Notes under the pieces: model-generated
Told to the model about the DNA's origin: nothing
The model's input: only the letters and a program-made list of their open reading frames with translations
Database searches by the model: none
In this document: positions 8,063-18,113 of the stretch, piece after piece
Position numbering within the stretch: position 1 is the stretch's first letter
Layout of the letters: every line of letters starts with the position of its first letter
Assembly (NCBI RefSeq): GCF_005886535.1
Contig: NZ_PNDS01000082.1
Location: 1 to 64,000, forward strand
Reading direction: 5' to 3'
Origin: Pseudoalteromonas sp. S2755
Lineage (GTDB): Bacteria > Pseudomonadota > Gammaproteobacteria > Enterobacterales > Alteromonadaceae
Length of the DNA: 64,000 nt
Position numbers and translations under genes: made by a program

Positions 8063-9277
8063 GTGATTTATGCTTTGATTGCGGCGATTGGACTTTCTCT
8101 TTTTATCTATAGCATTACAGCTCGACAACTAGATAGGGCGGAGCTCACCGCACCTATGTGGTTTGTGCTAACGGGCGGGGCGATAGGCTTTGTGCTTGGT
8201 AATATTGAAGGAGGGCAACAAGCTTTAGCGGTAGATATTAATGGCCTACAGACTTGGTTGCCGATTATTGAGCTGACGCTTGCGATTTATTTATTTTCCG
8301 ATGCTGCAAAAACGCGATTACGGGTGTTATCTCACAGCTTTCAGTTACCGGTTAAATTATTACTCGGGCTGCCATTAACTATGGTATTCGGCGCTTGGGT
8401 GGCCCATGAGCTATTTCAGTTATCTTGGTTGGCTTGCTTTTTAATTGCGGTGATCATCACTCCAACCGATGCCACTTTATGCAAAACCTTCATTCAGGAT
8501 AAGTCTGTGCCCACCAGATTACGTGAGGCAATTAATGTGGAAAGTGGCTTGAATGATGGCCTGTGTATTCCGGTATTTCTGTTTTTACTGGGAGTATTAG
8601 CTGAGCGAATGCAAGCGACGACTGAATCATTTGCTTGGATTTTTATACGTGAAGTGGGGATTGCACTCGTTGTCGCGGGGTTACTGACTGGGGTGATCAT
8701 TTGGTTACTTAAACGCGCCTATCAACATCATTACTTTGCGTCTAAAACCAGCCCTTTTCTCTTTGTTGGCATCGCTTTTTTAGTTTTCTCGGTAACCCAA
8801 GCTCTGCATGGCAGCGGCTTTATCGCTGCATTTGTCAGCGGTTTGCTGTTTGATAAATATTACCGTGATGAGTTTAAAGATCAGCTTATCGAAGAAGGCG
8901 AACACCTCGCCGAATTTGCGGCTTTTATGATCTGGATAGTATTTGGTTTGTCGGCAAGTGTAGTGCTGCTAAATGTTACCCAATGGCAGGTTTGGGTGTA
9001 CGCAGTGTTAGCAACCGCCATGTTTAGATTGATCCCGGTATTCCTCTGCTTGTTAGGTGGTGAACTGACAACCAAAGAGCGCTTTACGTTAGCTTGGTTT
9101 GGCCCCAAGGGGTTAGCTTCGGTGGTGCTCACCTTAATGCTACTCAGCGAAGAGTTGCCAAATGGTTTGCAAATTACTCAAGTGGCAATGGCAACGGTGC
9201 TGCTCAGCATTTTTGTATTTGGATTATCCAGTCGACCCATTTCTAAATTATTTACCAGTACTTCAGGTAGAGAGTGA
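8063..9277 (+). CDS. CPA1-type sodium/proton antiporter (NhaP-like)
   Basis: 404-residue polytopic inner-membrane protein with 12-13 hydrophobic segments. Ion-binding motifs of the monovalent cation/proton antiporter family are visible: TPTDATL (T133, D136) and ESGLNDG (E160, N164, D165). It lacks a long cytoplasmic C-terminal domain. The GTG start at 8063 is chosen for the AAAGGA box 8 bp upstream and because the hydrophobic first segment begins at once. Divergent to the phosphonate operon and a single gene. Role: sodium or potassium export in exchange for protons for pH and salt homeostasis, as expected for a marine cell. The exact cation is unknown. Confidence 0.85.
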   Translation: MIYALIAAIGLSLFIYSITARQLDRAELTAPMWFVLTGGAIGFVLGNIEGGQQALAVDINGLQTWLPIIELTLAIYLFSDAAKTRLRVLSHSFQLPVKLLLGLPLTMVFGAWVAHELFQLSWLACFLIAVIITPTDATLCKTFIQDKSVPTRLREAINVESGLNDGLCIPVFLFLLGVLAERMQATTESFAWIFIREVGIALVVAGLLTGVIIWLLKRAYQHHYFASKTSPFLFVGIAFLVFSVTQALHGSGFIAAFVSGLLFDKYYRDEFKDQLIEEGEHLAEFAAFMIWIVFGLSASVVLLNVTQWQVWVYAVLATAMFRLIPVFLCLLGGELTTKERFTLAWFGPKGLASVVLTLMLLSEELPNGLQITQVAMATVLLSIFVFGLSSRPISKLFTSTSGRE

Positions 9278-9331
9278 TGACTCTAAATCATGATAGTTGT
9301 ACAGGGTAGTTTCGTACTTAAATTGTACTGT

Positions 9332-9337
9332 TATAAT
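9332..9337 (+). promoter_or_regulatory. -10 box of the alkaline phosphatase gene
   Basis: A perfect TATAAT lies 115 bp upstream of the ATG. The -35 position has only a poor match, which fits an activator-dependent promoter. I found no convincing PHO box in front of it. Confidence 0.4.
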
Positions 9338-9452
9338 GTAACTTATTGTGAAATAAAATAATTTTTTTCACTTCGCTGAAATAAAAAAGTCATGTAACGC
9401 GCCTAGACTGTGCCCGCCTTACAGACAAATATTACGTTTCAGGAACAGTACA

Positions 9453-11117
9453 ATGAATAAAAAGTTACTTACAGTTGCTATCTCTGCAATTCTACTTACC
9501 GCGTGCGATGACGATACAAAAACCGTTGAGGTGATCAAAGAAGTTGAAGTCATTAAAGAAGTACCAGTGCAAGAAGTGACACAAGTAAAAAATGTGATCC
9601 TTATGATCGGTGACGGTATGGGACCACAGCAAGTTGGCTTACTTGAAGAGTATGCTCAGCGCGCGCCAAACTCAACTTATAAAAACAAAGGCAATCAAAC
9701 AGCGCTTTCTAAACTTGCTGCGGGTGGTCATTTAGGCTTATCGCTTAATGCGCCACATGGTGCAACGGGTAGTCTTGTGACTGATTCTGCTTGTTCGGCA
9801 ACACAGTTAGCAACAGGTATTGCGGCAGGCTCTGAAATGATAGGTCTTGATGCCGACGGTAATAAAGTCGCCACTATCTTAGAAAAAGCCAAAGCCGCAG
9901 GTAAAGCAACGGGTCTTGTTTCAGATACGCGTATTACTCATGCAACACCTGCGGCTTTCGCTGCACATATGCCACATCGCTCATATGAGGCAGAAATTGC
10001 GGAGCAACTAGTTCGTTCAGGTAATGTCGATGTGATGTTATCTGGTGGTGCGCGTGTGTTTGTACCAAAGAGTACACCTGATAATACAGAGGTTAAAGCT
10101 CAGCTTGACGCGCTTGGCATGCCAAGCAACGTATACAAAAAATCAAAGCGTGGAGATGAAACTAACCTAGTTGTTGAAGCAAAAGAGCAACACGGTTATG
10201 GCCTTGCTTTTGATAAAGCACAGCTAAATAGTTTTGAAGGTGAGAAAGTACTTGGCCTATTTGCAAATTCAGGCATGAATGACGCAATTGCTTACAAAGC
10301 TTGTCAACAAAGCAACAGCTGTACTCAGCCTTCATTAAAAGAAATGACGGTGAAAGCGCTTGATATCTTGTCTAAAGATGAAGATGGCTTTTTCTTGATG
10401 ATTGAAGGTGGTCAAATTGACTGGGCGGGTCATGCAAACGATGCAGGTTGGATGCTAAATGAGCTGCTTAAATTTGATGAAGCCGTTGAAGCTGTGCATG
10501 AATGGGTAAAAGACCGTAACGATACGCTAGTCGTTGTGACTGCAGACCATGAAACGGGTAGTTTTGGCTTTAGTTACTCTAAGCATGAGCGTCCTGAAGC
10601 ACAGACCTTGTCTGGCGATGGCATGTATGTAAATGGGGTTGCTAAAGAATATCATCCTAAATTTAACTTTGGCCCGCTTGCGCAACTAGACAAGCTTTAC
10701 GCGCAAACAGGCACCTTCTTCGATATCCTTGCAGAAGCTGCGCCTGATGAAGTCTATGAAAATGTATCGGGCCCAACTTGGAAAGCGACCATTGAAGATA
10801 TGACGGCTTACACGGTGACGCTAGATAATGCTGCAAAAGTCGGTCAGAGTGTATACGATGAAAATAGCGCTGATATGATCCCTGCGTTTGAAGACTTTAG
10901 TGATTTCTATGTATACGCGAAAGAAGACTACACAGGTAAAATTGCACGAGCGCTTGCCTCAGAGCAAAATGTTGTTTGGGGCACAGGTACACATACCGCA
11001 GCCCCTGTGCCTGTTTATGCTTATGGCCCACAAGGGGTAACTAAGCAGTTCTCAACCATGCAGCACCATGTGGACGTTGCAAACAAAATGATGACTGCGC
11101 TTGGTTTAACTGAATAA
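9453..11117 (+). CDS. alkaline phosphatase, PhoA family lipoprotein
   Basis: 554-residue phosphomonoesterase. The signal peptide ends in a lipobox LTAC (C18), so the protein is a lipoprotein. Residues 25-42 form a charged VEVIKE-type repeat that acts as a spacer from the membrane. The catalytic domain has the metal site MIGDGMGPQQ (D54), the nucleophile motif TDSACSATQLATG (S112), EGGQIDWAGHAND, TADHETGSFGFSY and the C-terminal GTHTAAPVPVYAYGP (His). All PhoA-family signatures are kept, so it should be active. Likely role: release of phosphate from organic monoesters at the cell surface. It neighbours the phosphonate operon, so this end of the window is rich in phosphorus scavenging. Followed by a strong terminator. 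Confidence 0.93.
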   Translation: MNKKLLTVAISAILLTACDDDTKTVEVIKEVEVIKEVPVQEVTQVKNVILMIGDGMGPQQVGLLEEYAQRAPNSTYKNKGNQTALSKLAAGGHLGLSLNAPHGATGSLVTDSACSATQLATGIAAGSEMIGLDADGNKVATILEKAKAAGKATGLVSDTRITHATPAAFAAHMPHRSYEAEIAEQLVRSGNVDVMLSGGARVFVPKSTPDNTEVKAQLDALGMPSNVYKKSKRGDETNLVVEAKEQHGYGLAFDKAQLNSFEGEKVLGLFANSGMNDAIAYKACQQSNSCTQPSLKEMTVKALDILSKDEDGFFLMIEGGQIDWAGHANDAGWMLNELLKFDEAVEAVHEWVKDRNDTLVVVTADHETGSFGFSYSKHERPEAQTLSGDGMYVNGVAKEYHPKFNFGPLAQLDKLYAQTGTFFDILAEAAPDEVYENVSGPTWKATIEDMTAYTVTLDNAAKVGQSVYDENSADMIPAFEDFSDFYVYAKEDYTGKIARALASEQNVVWGTGTHTAAPVPVYAYGPQGVTKQFSTMQHHVDVANKMMTALGLTE

Positions 11118-11149
11118 ACCAAGCTCCTAGATTTTAAGTAACTTCAGAT

Positions 11150-14100
11150 CTAAGCCACAGCAATGTGGCTTTTTTCTGTCATTAAGGTCAGAAACTCATT
11201 TTGTGGCAGTGGTTTTGAATAGTAATAACCCTGACCAAAATCACATCCAGCTTGTTTTAATAGCTGATGCTGAGTCGCGGTCTCAACGCCCTCTGCAATG
11301 ACTTTTAAGCCTAAACGGTGCGCCATCAGAACAATGGTTTCACACAGAGTTAAATCGTCTGCATTGGTTGCGATACCATCGACGAAGCGCTTATCAATTT
11401 TCACAAAGTGACAATCTAATTGTTTTAGATAAGCAAGTGACGAGTAACCCGTGCCAAAATCATCTAATGCAAATTGAAAACCTTGCTGCTTTAATCGTTC
11501 AACACGTTGCTTTGTACGGCTATCATTGTGCATCATCATGCCCTCAGTAACTTCTAGTACCACTTGCTCCGCAGGAATTGCAAGCGTCATGAGTTTGTCA
11601 CTCCAACCTGCCAAGGTGCAATTTTTAGCGGCAAATTGGACTGGCGAGACATTAATGCTAATTTGTGTTTTGTGACCTAAGTGCTGTAGTTGCGTCAAGG
11701 TGTCTATGGACTGTGAAAATGCTAAATCACCAATATGGTGAATAAGCTGGGTTTCTTCGGCTAAGGGAATAAACTCAGCCGGGCTGACCATGCCTTGCTC
11801 AGGGTGTCGCCAGCGGATCAAGGCCTCTGCTTTAGCAACGCGATTATCTGCAAGTGACACTATGGGTTGGTAATGCATTTCAAATTGATTTTTATGAAGT
11901 GCAGTACGAATGCCTTTGAGCATTTGCATTCTAGATTCTGCGACTTTTCGTAAGGTATCGTCAAAAATCACATAACCGTTACGACCCTGCTGTTTTGCTC
12001 GATACATAGCTTGATCGGCGGCCTTCAGCAGGGTCTCCGCTCCGTTACCATCCATTGGTGACATTGCAATGCCCATACTTGTGGTGATATGGCATTGTTC
12101 ATCTTGGATCTCAAAAGGCTGTTTGAATGCTGACTGGATCTGGGAGGCCAGTGTTTTACACGCTGTTTTATGTTCGTCATCTTCCAACACAAAGACAAAT
12201 TCGTCTCCACCGATACGAGATAAAAAAGCGTTTGGCGAGAGCGCTTTCAAGCGTTGTGCTACCAACTTGAGAAGTAAGTCGCCGTAATAATGGCCCAATG
12301 TGTCGTTAATATCTTTAAAGTTGTCGAGATCGAGTAACAGTACGGCCGTTTGATGTTGGCCACCAGAAACTTGTTTTTTCAAGTGCTTTTTAAGTCCCAC
12401 ACGATTGTGGAGGTCGGTTAATTCGTCAAAATGTGCTTGCTTCCAGATCAGCGCATCTTTGCGCTTAACTTCGGTAATATCGGTGAAAATTGCGACACGT
12501 CGATAGATTTCACGATTATTATCGTAAACACTATCTATGGTTAGCCATTCGTTATAAAGCTCTCCATTTTTCTTTCGATTGACAATTTCTCCCTGCCAGC
12601 GACCATGCTCGTTAAGCTGCTGCCACATAAGTTCGTAAAAGCTACGGTCATGTTGACCCGATCCCAACATAGCGGTGGACTTACCTAGGACTTCGGAGCG
12701 TTGGTAACCTGTAACTCGAGTAAAGGCGAGGTTAACGTCCAAGATAAAGCCATTGGCGTCCGTGATGATCATGCACTCACTACTATTGTTGTAGACTAAT
12801 GCCGCAAGGTTCAGCGCTTCTTCTTGATGCTTACGTTGACTAATATCACGGAAAATCAGCAACGCCTGAGGATGGGATTCTATGGCGCACAGGCGACATT
12901 CAACCACTTGGTTGCTGGTTGGAGAAAACTCGAGTTGCACATAGGTTTTATCATTTAGCAGTGCAAGTTCTGCTCGGATCCGTTTATAGATATGTTCTGG
13001 AAGCAACTCTCTAAGCGTTTGTGCTTTATTGGTGTAATCACCATAGCGAGATAAAATTTGAGCTTGTTGATCTAAGCGCACATAGCTATCAGGGAGTGCG
13101 TTAATCAAGGCTTTTACAACGGCAAGTCTATGATTGGCGCTGTCTTCAGCGGCTAGGCGTGTTTGCGCCATATGGGCAAAACGCTCGGCGATATGCTCAA
13201 ATTCACTCGGAACTTTGGTGGCGTCAAAACGGGGATCTTGCTTACCTGACTCAAGTTTTGCAATAGCATGCTTGAGTGCACCAAGCGGTTTTAAAAGTTG
13301 TTGTTTTAATTGCCAATGGGTTTGCCAAAACAAAATGCACACAAGCACAAAGAAGATCCCTAAAAATAGCGTAAAACGCTTATCTATGTTGCTCAACTGG
13401 GACTCAAAATCGAAGCTAAAGTAGATTTGTAACGCTCGATTGCCGTTATTGAGTGATTGCTTTACATACACCAAGCGATTGCCTTCAGGGGTGGTATGCA
13501 GCGTCGCTTGCTTGTTTAAATCACTTGGCCATGAGCTGCTGACAGCAAGACCGAGTTGCGCTTTTGATGTCGGGTATTGTGCAATAATTTGCTTTTTGGC
13601 ATCGGCAATCATTACTCGAGTGCCAACCGGGAGAGGCAACTTTGCTAAGGTTTGGCTCCAATGGGTTAAGCTTTTCACTGCAACTAGCATGAACAAAAAT
13701 TGTTGTTGATCGTTGTAAATTGGCAACGCGAAGTTAACTGTTGCACGCTGCATACTGCGATCGATTTGATATTCACCAATACTAAACTGGGCAGTGCGCA
13801 TTGCGGCTTTAAAATAGCTGCGATCAGCAATGTTGATTTTGCGTTGATCCGGCTGATGCGTAGTACACAGCACGTTTCCTTGTGCGTCGACTATGCCTAG
13901 GTTAGCAAGGTTAGGGCTAAGAAGCATCGCGTGATATAGCAGCGCAGGGCATTGACCATGTTCTACCGTGAGATGATCAATACGGGTCGACAATTGCTGT
14001 AAGACTTGCTCTGTATCGGCGAGCTCTACCTGCTGGATCGCCGCAACTTGCTTGGCGTAATGCAGCGCCTGTTGTGACTGTTGTGTTAATGCTAGCTGAC

Positions 14101-14263
14101 GTTGCTCGTATAAAAGAAATAAAATAATGATCAGACATGGCAAGCAAAGTAGGACTAGTAAGCGATAAAATCGAAACTGTATTGAAGATTTCAGAATAAT
14201 CCCACCTATGGAGCTGATCAGAGAGCGCGAATGATACCGAATAGAGTGGGGACAACCAAGCAA
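11150..14263 (-). CDS. membrane sensor with PAS, GGDEF and EAL domains
   Basis: Up to 1037 residues. Order: transmembrane helix (about 32-51), periplasmic Cache-like sensor (about 55-295), second helix (about 298-315), HAMP-like linker, PAS region (about 485-610, with [20 protein letters not shown]), GGDEF domain with intact SRIGGDEF (about 685) and EAL domain with EALIRW (about 812), [10 protein letters not shown] and [10 protein letters not shown]. Both cyclic-di-GMP synthesis and breakdown motifs are conserved, so either activity is possible. The frame has no ATG near the N-terminus: a TTG opens it at 14263 without a Shine-Dalgarno box, whereas AGGTGGG (14207-14201) precedes ATT and CTG codons that would give a start near 14194-14200 (about 1014 residues). 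Monocistronic, convergent with the phosphatase gene. Confidence 0.88.
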   Translation of the reverse strand: MLGCPHSIRYHSRSLISSIGGIILKSSIQFRFYRLLVLLCLPCLIIILFLLYEQRQLALTQQSQQALHYAKQVAAIQQVELADTEQVLQQLSTRIDHLTVEHGQCPALLYHAMLLSPNLANLGIVDAQGNVLCTTHQPDQRKINIADRSYFKAAMRTAQFSIGEYQIDRSMQRATVNFALPIYNDQQQFLFMLVAVKSLTHWSQTLAKLPLPVGTRVMIADAKKQIIAQYPTSKAQLGLAVSSSWPSDLNKQATLHTTPEGNRLVYVKQSLNNGNRALQIYFSFDFESQLSNIDKRFTLFLGIFFVLVCILFWQTHWQLKQQLLKPLGALKHAIAKLESGKQDPRFDATKVPSEFEHIAERFAHMAQTRLAAEDSANHRLAVVKALINALPDSYVRLDQQAQILSRYGDYTNKAQTLRELLPEHIYKRIRAELALLNDKTYVQLEFSPTSNQVVECRLCAIESHPQALLIFRDISQRKHQEEALNLAALVYNNSSECMIITDANGFILDVNLAFTRVTGYQRSEVLGKSTAMLGSGQHDRSFYELMWQQLNEHGRWQGEIVNRKKNGELYNEWLTIDSVYDNNREIYRRVAIFTDITEVKRKDALIWKQAHFDELTDLHNRVGLKKHLKKQVSGGQHQTAVLLLDLDNFKDINDTLGHYYGDLLLKLVAQRLKALSPNAFLSRIGGDEFVFVLEDDEHKTACKTLASQIQSAFKQPFEIQDEQCHITTSMGIAMSPMDGNGAETLLKAADQAMYRAKQQGRNGYVIFDDTLRKVAESRMQMLKGIRTALHKNQFEMHYQPIVSLADNRVAKAEALIRWRHPEQGMVSPAEFIPLAEETQLIHHIGDLAFSQSIDTLTQLQHLGHKTQISINVSPVQFAAKNCTLAGWSDKLMTLAIPAEQVVLEVTEGMMMHNDSRTKQRVERLKQQGFQFALDDFGTGYSSLAYLKQLDCHFVKIDKRFVDGIATNADDLTLCETIVLMAHRLGLKVIAEGVETATQHQLLKQAGCDFGQGYYYSKPLPQNEFLTLMTEKSHIAVA
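11153..11175 (+). terminator. rho-independent terminator after alkaline phosphatase
   Basis: Stem AGCCACA (11153-11159), loop GCAA, stem TGTGGCT (11164-11170), then TTTTT. It overlaps the last codons of the convergent GGDEF-EAL gene. Confidence 0.85.
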
Positions 14264-14471
14264 ATTTGCATAAATAATTCACTTGCAAAAAATATCCTTA
14301 AGCAGAGGTTAAGACATGGAATTTTTAATTTCTAATTTGAAAGTATGACGTGATTATCCGGCCAAAAAAAATGGCATTTTTTCCTCTCTCCACTTTTTTC
14401 CACAAAATTCATGATCTTCCACAAATCCCGCGATTTTTCTGGCTTTCAAAGGCGTTAAAGGTACCGACTGA

Positions 14472-14503
14472 GCTTGACAAAAGTGCTTGTCAAGCCCTAG
14501 ACT
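14472..14503 (+). promoter_or_regulatory. dcw cluster promoter with dyad over the -35 box
   Basis: TTGACA (14474-14479) and TAGACT (14498-14503) with 18-bp spacing form the main promoter of the mraZ-ftsZ cluster. The -35 lies inside a perfect inverted repeat with 9-bp arms, GCTTGACAA (14472-14480) and TTGTCAAGC (14487-14495), loop of 6. The dyad could bind another regulator. Confidence 0.7.
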
Positions 14504-14512
14504 GTTCTTCTG

Positions 14513-14547
14513 TGGTAAAAAGTGGGTTTTAGTGGATCAAACTGGAT
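14513..14547 (+). promoter_or_regulatory. MraZ box (four TGG repeats)
   Basis: TGG triplets start at 14513, 14523, 14533 and 14543, an exact 10-bp period, in a TGGNN-N5 pattern. Known: MraZ represses its own promoter by binding TGGGN repeats spaced by 5 bp. The array lies just downstream of the expected transcription start and ends 26 bp before mraZ. Confidence 0.8.
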
Positions 14548-14573
14548 CAGCCAACTTATAAATAGGATCACGC

Positions 14574-15032
14574 ATGTTTCGAGGTGCAAGTTCGCTAGCT
14601 TTGGATGACAAAGGGCGTTTTGCGGTACCAACTAAGTACCGTCAACCGCTGCTGTCCGAAGATCAGGGAACGGTTATTTGTACTATTGCGATCAACGAAC
14701 CGTGCTTGTGGCTCTATCCACTCTCCGAATGGCTAGAAATTGAGACCAAACTAAGTCGTATCTCGAATACCAATCCCAGAGTGAGACGTTGGCAACGGAT
14801 GTTGTTAGGTCATGCTACAGAATACCAACTAGACAAAAATGGCCGGATTTTACTGGCGCCTTCGTTGCGCTCCCATGCGCAGTTGGGCAAAAAAATCATG
14901 CTAGTTGGGCTACTCAATAAATTTGAAATTTGGGACGAAGAACGCTGGTATCAGCAAATGCAGGCTGATACCGAAATTGAACACTCAGGAAACTTTGAGG
15001 AAAGCCCTGAATTGGATGATTTTTCCTTGTAG
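14574..15032 (+). CDS. mraZ: transcriptional regulator MraZ
   Basis: 152 residues, AbrB-like double-barrel DNA-binding protein. Both conserved DXXXR motifs are present (DDKGRFAVP near residue 13 and [11 protein letters not shown] near residue 86). First gene of the dcw cluster and autoregulator through the TGG repeats upstream. AGGA lies 8 bp upstream of the ATG. The acidic C-terminal tail (EESPELDDF) is ordinary for the family. Starts the unit that continues 14 bp later with rsmH. Confidence 0.96.
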   Translation: MFRGASSLALDDKGRFAVPTKYRQPLLSEDQGTVICTIAINEPCLWLYPLSEWLEIETKLSRISNTNPRVRRWQRMLLGHATEYQLDKNGRILLAPSLRSHAQLGKKIMLVGLLNKFEIWDEERWYQQMQADTEIEHSGNFEESPELDDFSL

Positions 15033-15046
15033 GGGTAAACAAATTA

Positions 15047-15979
15047 ATGAGCGAAGAGTTTAAGCATATTTCGGTATTAATGACCGAAACCCTAGATGCC
15101 TTAGCAATTAACCCTGAAGGTATATATATCGACGGGACGTTTGGTCGCGGTGGGCACTCAGGTGAAATCCTCAAAAGATTGTCGACTGGGCGTTTACAAG
15201 CCATAGATCAGGATCCTCAAGCGATTAAGGCGGCTGAAAAATTTGCCGACGATACACGTTTCTCTATAGCGCGAAGCCGTTTTTCGCAAATCAAATCCGT
15301 GGCAGAACAAGCCGGTATTTTAGGTCAAGTTGATGGTATTTTGTTAGACATCGGTGTGTCTTCACCTCAGCTTGATAATGCAGATCGTGGCTTTAGTTTT
15401 ATGAAAGACGGGCCACTGGATATGCGAATGGATCCAGACTCAGGTCGAAGCGCCGCACAGTGGCTAGCTGAAGCTGAACTTGAAGAAATGGTGTTTGTGA
15501 TCAAAAAATACGGCGAAGAGAAGTTTGCTACTCGCATTGCTCGTAAAGTTATTGAAGTGCGTGAGCACACCGCGATTACAACCACCGCGCAATTAGCGCA
15601 ATTAATTGATGAAGCAGTGCCTGTCAAAGACAAACACAAGCATCCCGCAACTCGTACTTTCCAGGCTATTCGTATTTACATTAACAGTGAGTTAGAAGAA
15701 ATTCAGACAGCATTGCAAGCGTCACTTGAGGTGTTAAAACCAGGTGGTCGGTTAGTGGTGATCTCGTTTCATTCTCTAGAAGATCGCATTGTAAAGCAGT
15801 TTATCAAGAAGCAGAGTAAGGGAGAGGCGATACCCAGAGGTCTGCCTTTAACGGATGAACAACTTAAACAAAATCTCACCTTAAAGGCAGTGGGTAAAGC
15901 CATTAAGCCTAGCGATGCAGAGATTGCACAAAATCCACGCTCGCGAAGCTCAGTATTAAGAGTGGCGGAGAAGCTCTAA
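15047..15979 (+). CDS. rsmH: 16S rRNA (cytosine(1402)-N(4))-methyltransferase
   Basis: 310 residues, formerly MraW. SAM-binding motif GTFGRGGHS (residues 30-38), DQDPQAI for ribose contact, and the family stretch [20 protein letters not shown]. Methylates N4 of C1402 in the ribosomal P site. Its stop codon overlaps the ftsL start (TAATG), so translation is coupled. Length and all motifs are typical. Confidence 0.97.
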   Translation: MSEEFKHISVLMTETLDALAINPEGIYIDGTFGRGGHSGEILKRLSTGRLQAIDQDPQAIKAAEKFADDTRFSIARSRFSQIKSVAEQAGILGQVDGILLDIGVSSPQLDNADRGFSFMKDGPLDMRMDPDSGRSAAQWLAEAELEEMVFVIKKYGEEKFATRIARKVIEVREHTAITTTAQLAQLIDEAVPVKDKHKHPATRTFQAIRIYINSELEEIQTALQASLEVLKPGGRLVVISFHSLEDRIVKQFIKKQSKGEAIPRGLPLTDEQLKQNLTLKAVGKAIKPSDAEIAQNPRSRSSVLRVAEKL

Positions 15980-16302
15980 TGAGTGCAAGTAAGCAACGTC
16001 AACCGAATCTATTTGTAGAAATAGGTTATTACATCATTGCGAACAAGTTGACGGCATTCTTGCTACTTACGATTTTGATTTCTGCACTCGCTGTAGTGCA
16101 AATTACCCATTTAACTCGCCAGCAATTGATACAGCAAGATGAGCTATTACAACAGCGCGATGAGTTAGACCTGCAGTGGCGCTACCTCGTTGTAGAAGAA
16201 GAGTTTTACTCCCAGCATGCAAGGATTGAAGAGATAGCGAAGATGCAGTTAGAGATGAAACGCCCAACCAGTAAAGATGAACAGGTGATTGTGCTGCCAT
16301 GA
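15979..16302 (+). CDS. ftsL: cell division protein FtsL
   Basis: 107-residue bitopic protein: short cytoplasmic N-terminus, transmembrane helix (about 22-43) and a periplasmic leucine-zipper-like coiled coil (QQLIQQDELLQQRDELDLQW). Forms the FtsQLB complex that licenses FtsWI. Identified by size, topology and place between rsmH and ftsI; sequence conservation in this family is low. Overlaps ftsI by 4 bp. Confidence 0.92.
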   Translation: MSASKQRQPNLFVEIGYYIIANKLTAFLLLTILISALAVVQITHLTRQQLIQQDELLQQRDELDLQWRYLVVEEEFYSQHARIEEIAKMQLEMKRPTSKDEQVIVLP

Positions 16303-18113
16303 ATAAACAAAAGCAAAAAACTCAATCTATTATCACCTGGCGCTTTGCTCTAGTTTGCGGCGTGATGCTCACCGTTTTTATGACACTTGTCGCACGCGCT
16401 GCATTTTTGCAAGTAATTGAGCCCGATAAGGCAATTGCAGAAAACGAAAAGCGTACCGTTCGAGTTGAAAAACTCAATGTACAACGGGGCATGATCTTCG
16501 ACCGCAATGGCAAAGAGCTGGCAGTGAGTGTGCCGGTTGTGAGCGTTTATGCAGATCCCCTTGCCATTGATAAGGCACTTGCCAAAAAAGTGTTACGTAA
16601 AGCCCGTAAAGAAGGTGAAGATTATAAGGCGTTAGAGCAAAACGACGCTGAGCTGAAAATACGGAAACAAGCTTGGTACGATGATGAGCTCAGGTGGAAA
16701 GAGCTTGCAGATGTGCTCAGACTTAAACCAGAAAATGTCGATGAACGGCTTCGGGGAGACCCAAGCCGTCGTTTTGTCTATTTGAAGCGCCAAGTGACGG
16801 CGGTTGTTGCCAACTATATTCGTCAAATGCGCCTGCCGGGTGTGCACTTGCTGGACGAGTCCAAACGTTTTTACCCAAGCGGCGAAGTAACAGCGCACAT
16901 GATTGGTGTAACGGATATCGATGGTAAAGGTATCGAAGGCGTCGAGCGTATGTTCGACTCTGCATTAACTGGTACGGCTGGTAAACGCACCATTCGTAAA
17001 GATGCGCAAGGTCGTGAAGTACAAGTGCTTTCAGAAGAGCAGCGTGTTGAGCCAGAAGATGTTTACCTGAGTATTGATTTACGGATCCAAGCCATTGCCT
17101 ACCGCGCGTTAAAATCGGCGGTATTGAGCTATAAAGCTACCTCTGGTTCGGCAATAGTTGTTGATGTACACACTGGCGAAATTTTGGCATTGGTGAATAG
17201 CCCAAGCTTTAATCCTAACGATCTAAGTACCGCAGCACCTTATAAACGTCGTAATCGTGCTATGACTGACCTTTTTGAACCTGGTTCAACCTTAAAGCCT
17301 TTAGCGGTATTGGCTGGTTTAAATTATGGTGTAGTTAAGGCAACAGACACGATAGATACTTATCCGGGCTGGATGAACTTAAGCGGCGGTTTAGTGAAAG
17401 ACACTCGCAACAATGGTGAGCTGAGCTTAAGAGAAATTCTTAAAATTTCCAGTAACATGGGGGTTGCGAAGATCTCGCAAATGCTGCCAAAAGAGTATTT
17501 TATCAATTTATACCAAGAAGTGGGTTTTGGTGAGCCAACGGGCTCAAACATGATTGGTGAAAGCGCAGGTCTATTTTATCCAAACCGCCGTTGGTCTAAC
17601 TTTGAAATCGCAACACTCTCTTATGGTTACGCAGTATCAGTAAGCACGGCTCAAATGGCAAGACTTTACGCTATGTTTGGAGCCGGTGGTATCTTGCGAC
17701 CACTTACAATAGTGAAGCAGGATGAAATTCCTGAAGGTAAGCGCATTTTTAGCGAGCAAGATACACACGCCGTAGTAGAGATGATGGAGTCAGTATTTGA
17801 ACGTGGTGGTACAGCCCACAACGTAAAAGTTGATGGGTATCGTGCCGCTGGTAAAACAGGCACTTCAGAAAAAGCCGTGGCGGGTGGCTATGGTGATGAG
17901 TATGTTGGTTACTTTGCAGGTGTTGCACCAGTAAGCGACCCAAGGCTTGCAGTTGTAGTGATGGTCAATGAACCTGCGGGAGATGTTTACTATGGTGGTC
18001 AAACCGCAGGACCTGCGTTTGCTGAAATTATGTCTAATGCACTGAGAATTTTAAACGTAGCGCCTGATAAAGAGCGCGTTGCTTATATTTCTGGAGCAGA
18101 TAACGATGCGTGA
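16299..18113 (+). CDS. ftsI: septal transpeptidase FtsI (PBP3)
   Basis: 604-residue class B penicillin-binding protein. One N-terminal transmembrane helix (about 14-37), a dimerisation/pedestal domain (RGMIFDRNGKELA) and a transpeptidase domain with S330-T-L-K333, S384-S-N386 and K519-T-G-T522. Cross-links septal peptidoglycan with FtsW. Sits between ftsL and murE with overlapping ends. All catalytic boxes are present. Confidence 0.97.
   Translation: MNKQKQKTQSIITWRFALVCGVMLTVFMTLVARAAFLQVIEPDKAIAENEKRTVRVEKLNVQRGMIFDRNGKELAVSVPVVSVYADPLAIDKALAKKVLRKARKEGEDYKALEQNDAELKIRKQAWYDDELRWKELADVLRLKPENVDERLRGDPSRRFVYLKRQVTAVVANYIRQMRLPGVHLLDESKRFYPSGEVTAHMIGVTDIDGKGIEGVERMFDSALTGTAGKRTIRKDAQGREVQVLSEEQRVEPEDVYLSIDLRIQAIAYRALKSAVLSYKATSGSAIVVDVHTGEILALVNSPSFNPNDLSTAAPYKRRNRAMTDLFEPGSTLKPLAVLAGLNYGVVKATDTIDTYPGWMNLSGGLVKDTRNNGELSLREILKISSNMGVAKISQMLPKEYFINLYQEVGFGEPTGSNMIGESAGLFYPNRRWSNFEIATLSYGYAVSVSTAQMARLYAMFGAGGILRPLTIVKQDEIPEGKRIFSEQDTHAVVEMMESVFERGGTAHNVKVDGYRAAGKTGTSEKAVAGGYGDEYVGYFAGVAPVSDPRLAVVVMVNEPAGDVYYGGQTAGPAFAEIMSNALRILNVAPDKERVAYISGADNDA

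Noticed and set aside
9278-9452. PHO box before the alkaline phosphatase gene
   Set aside because: CTGTTAT near 9329 lacks a second half-site at 11 bp.
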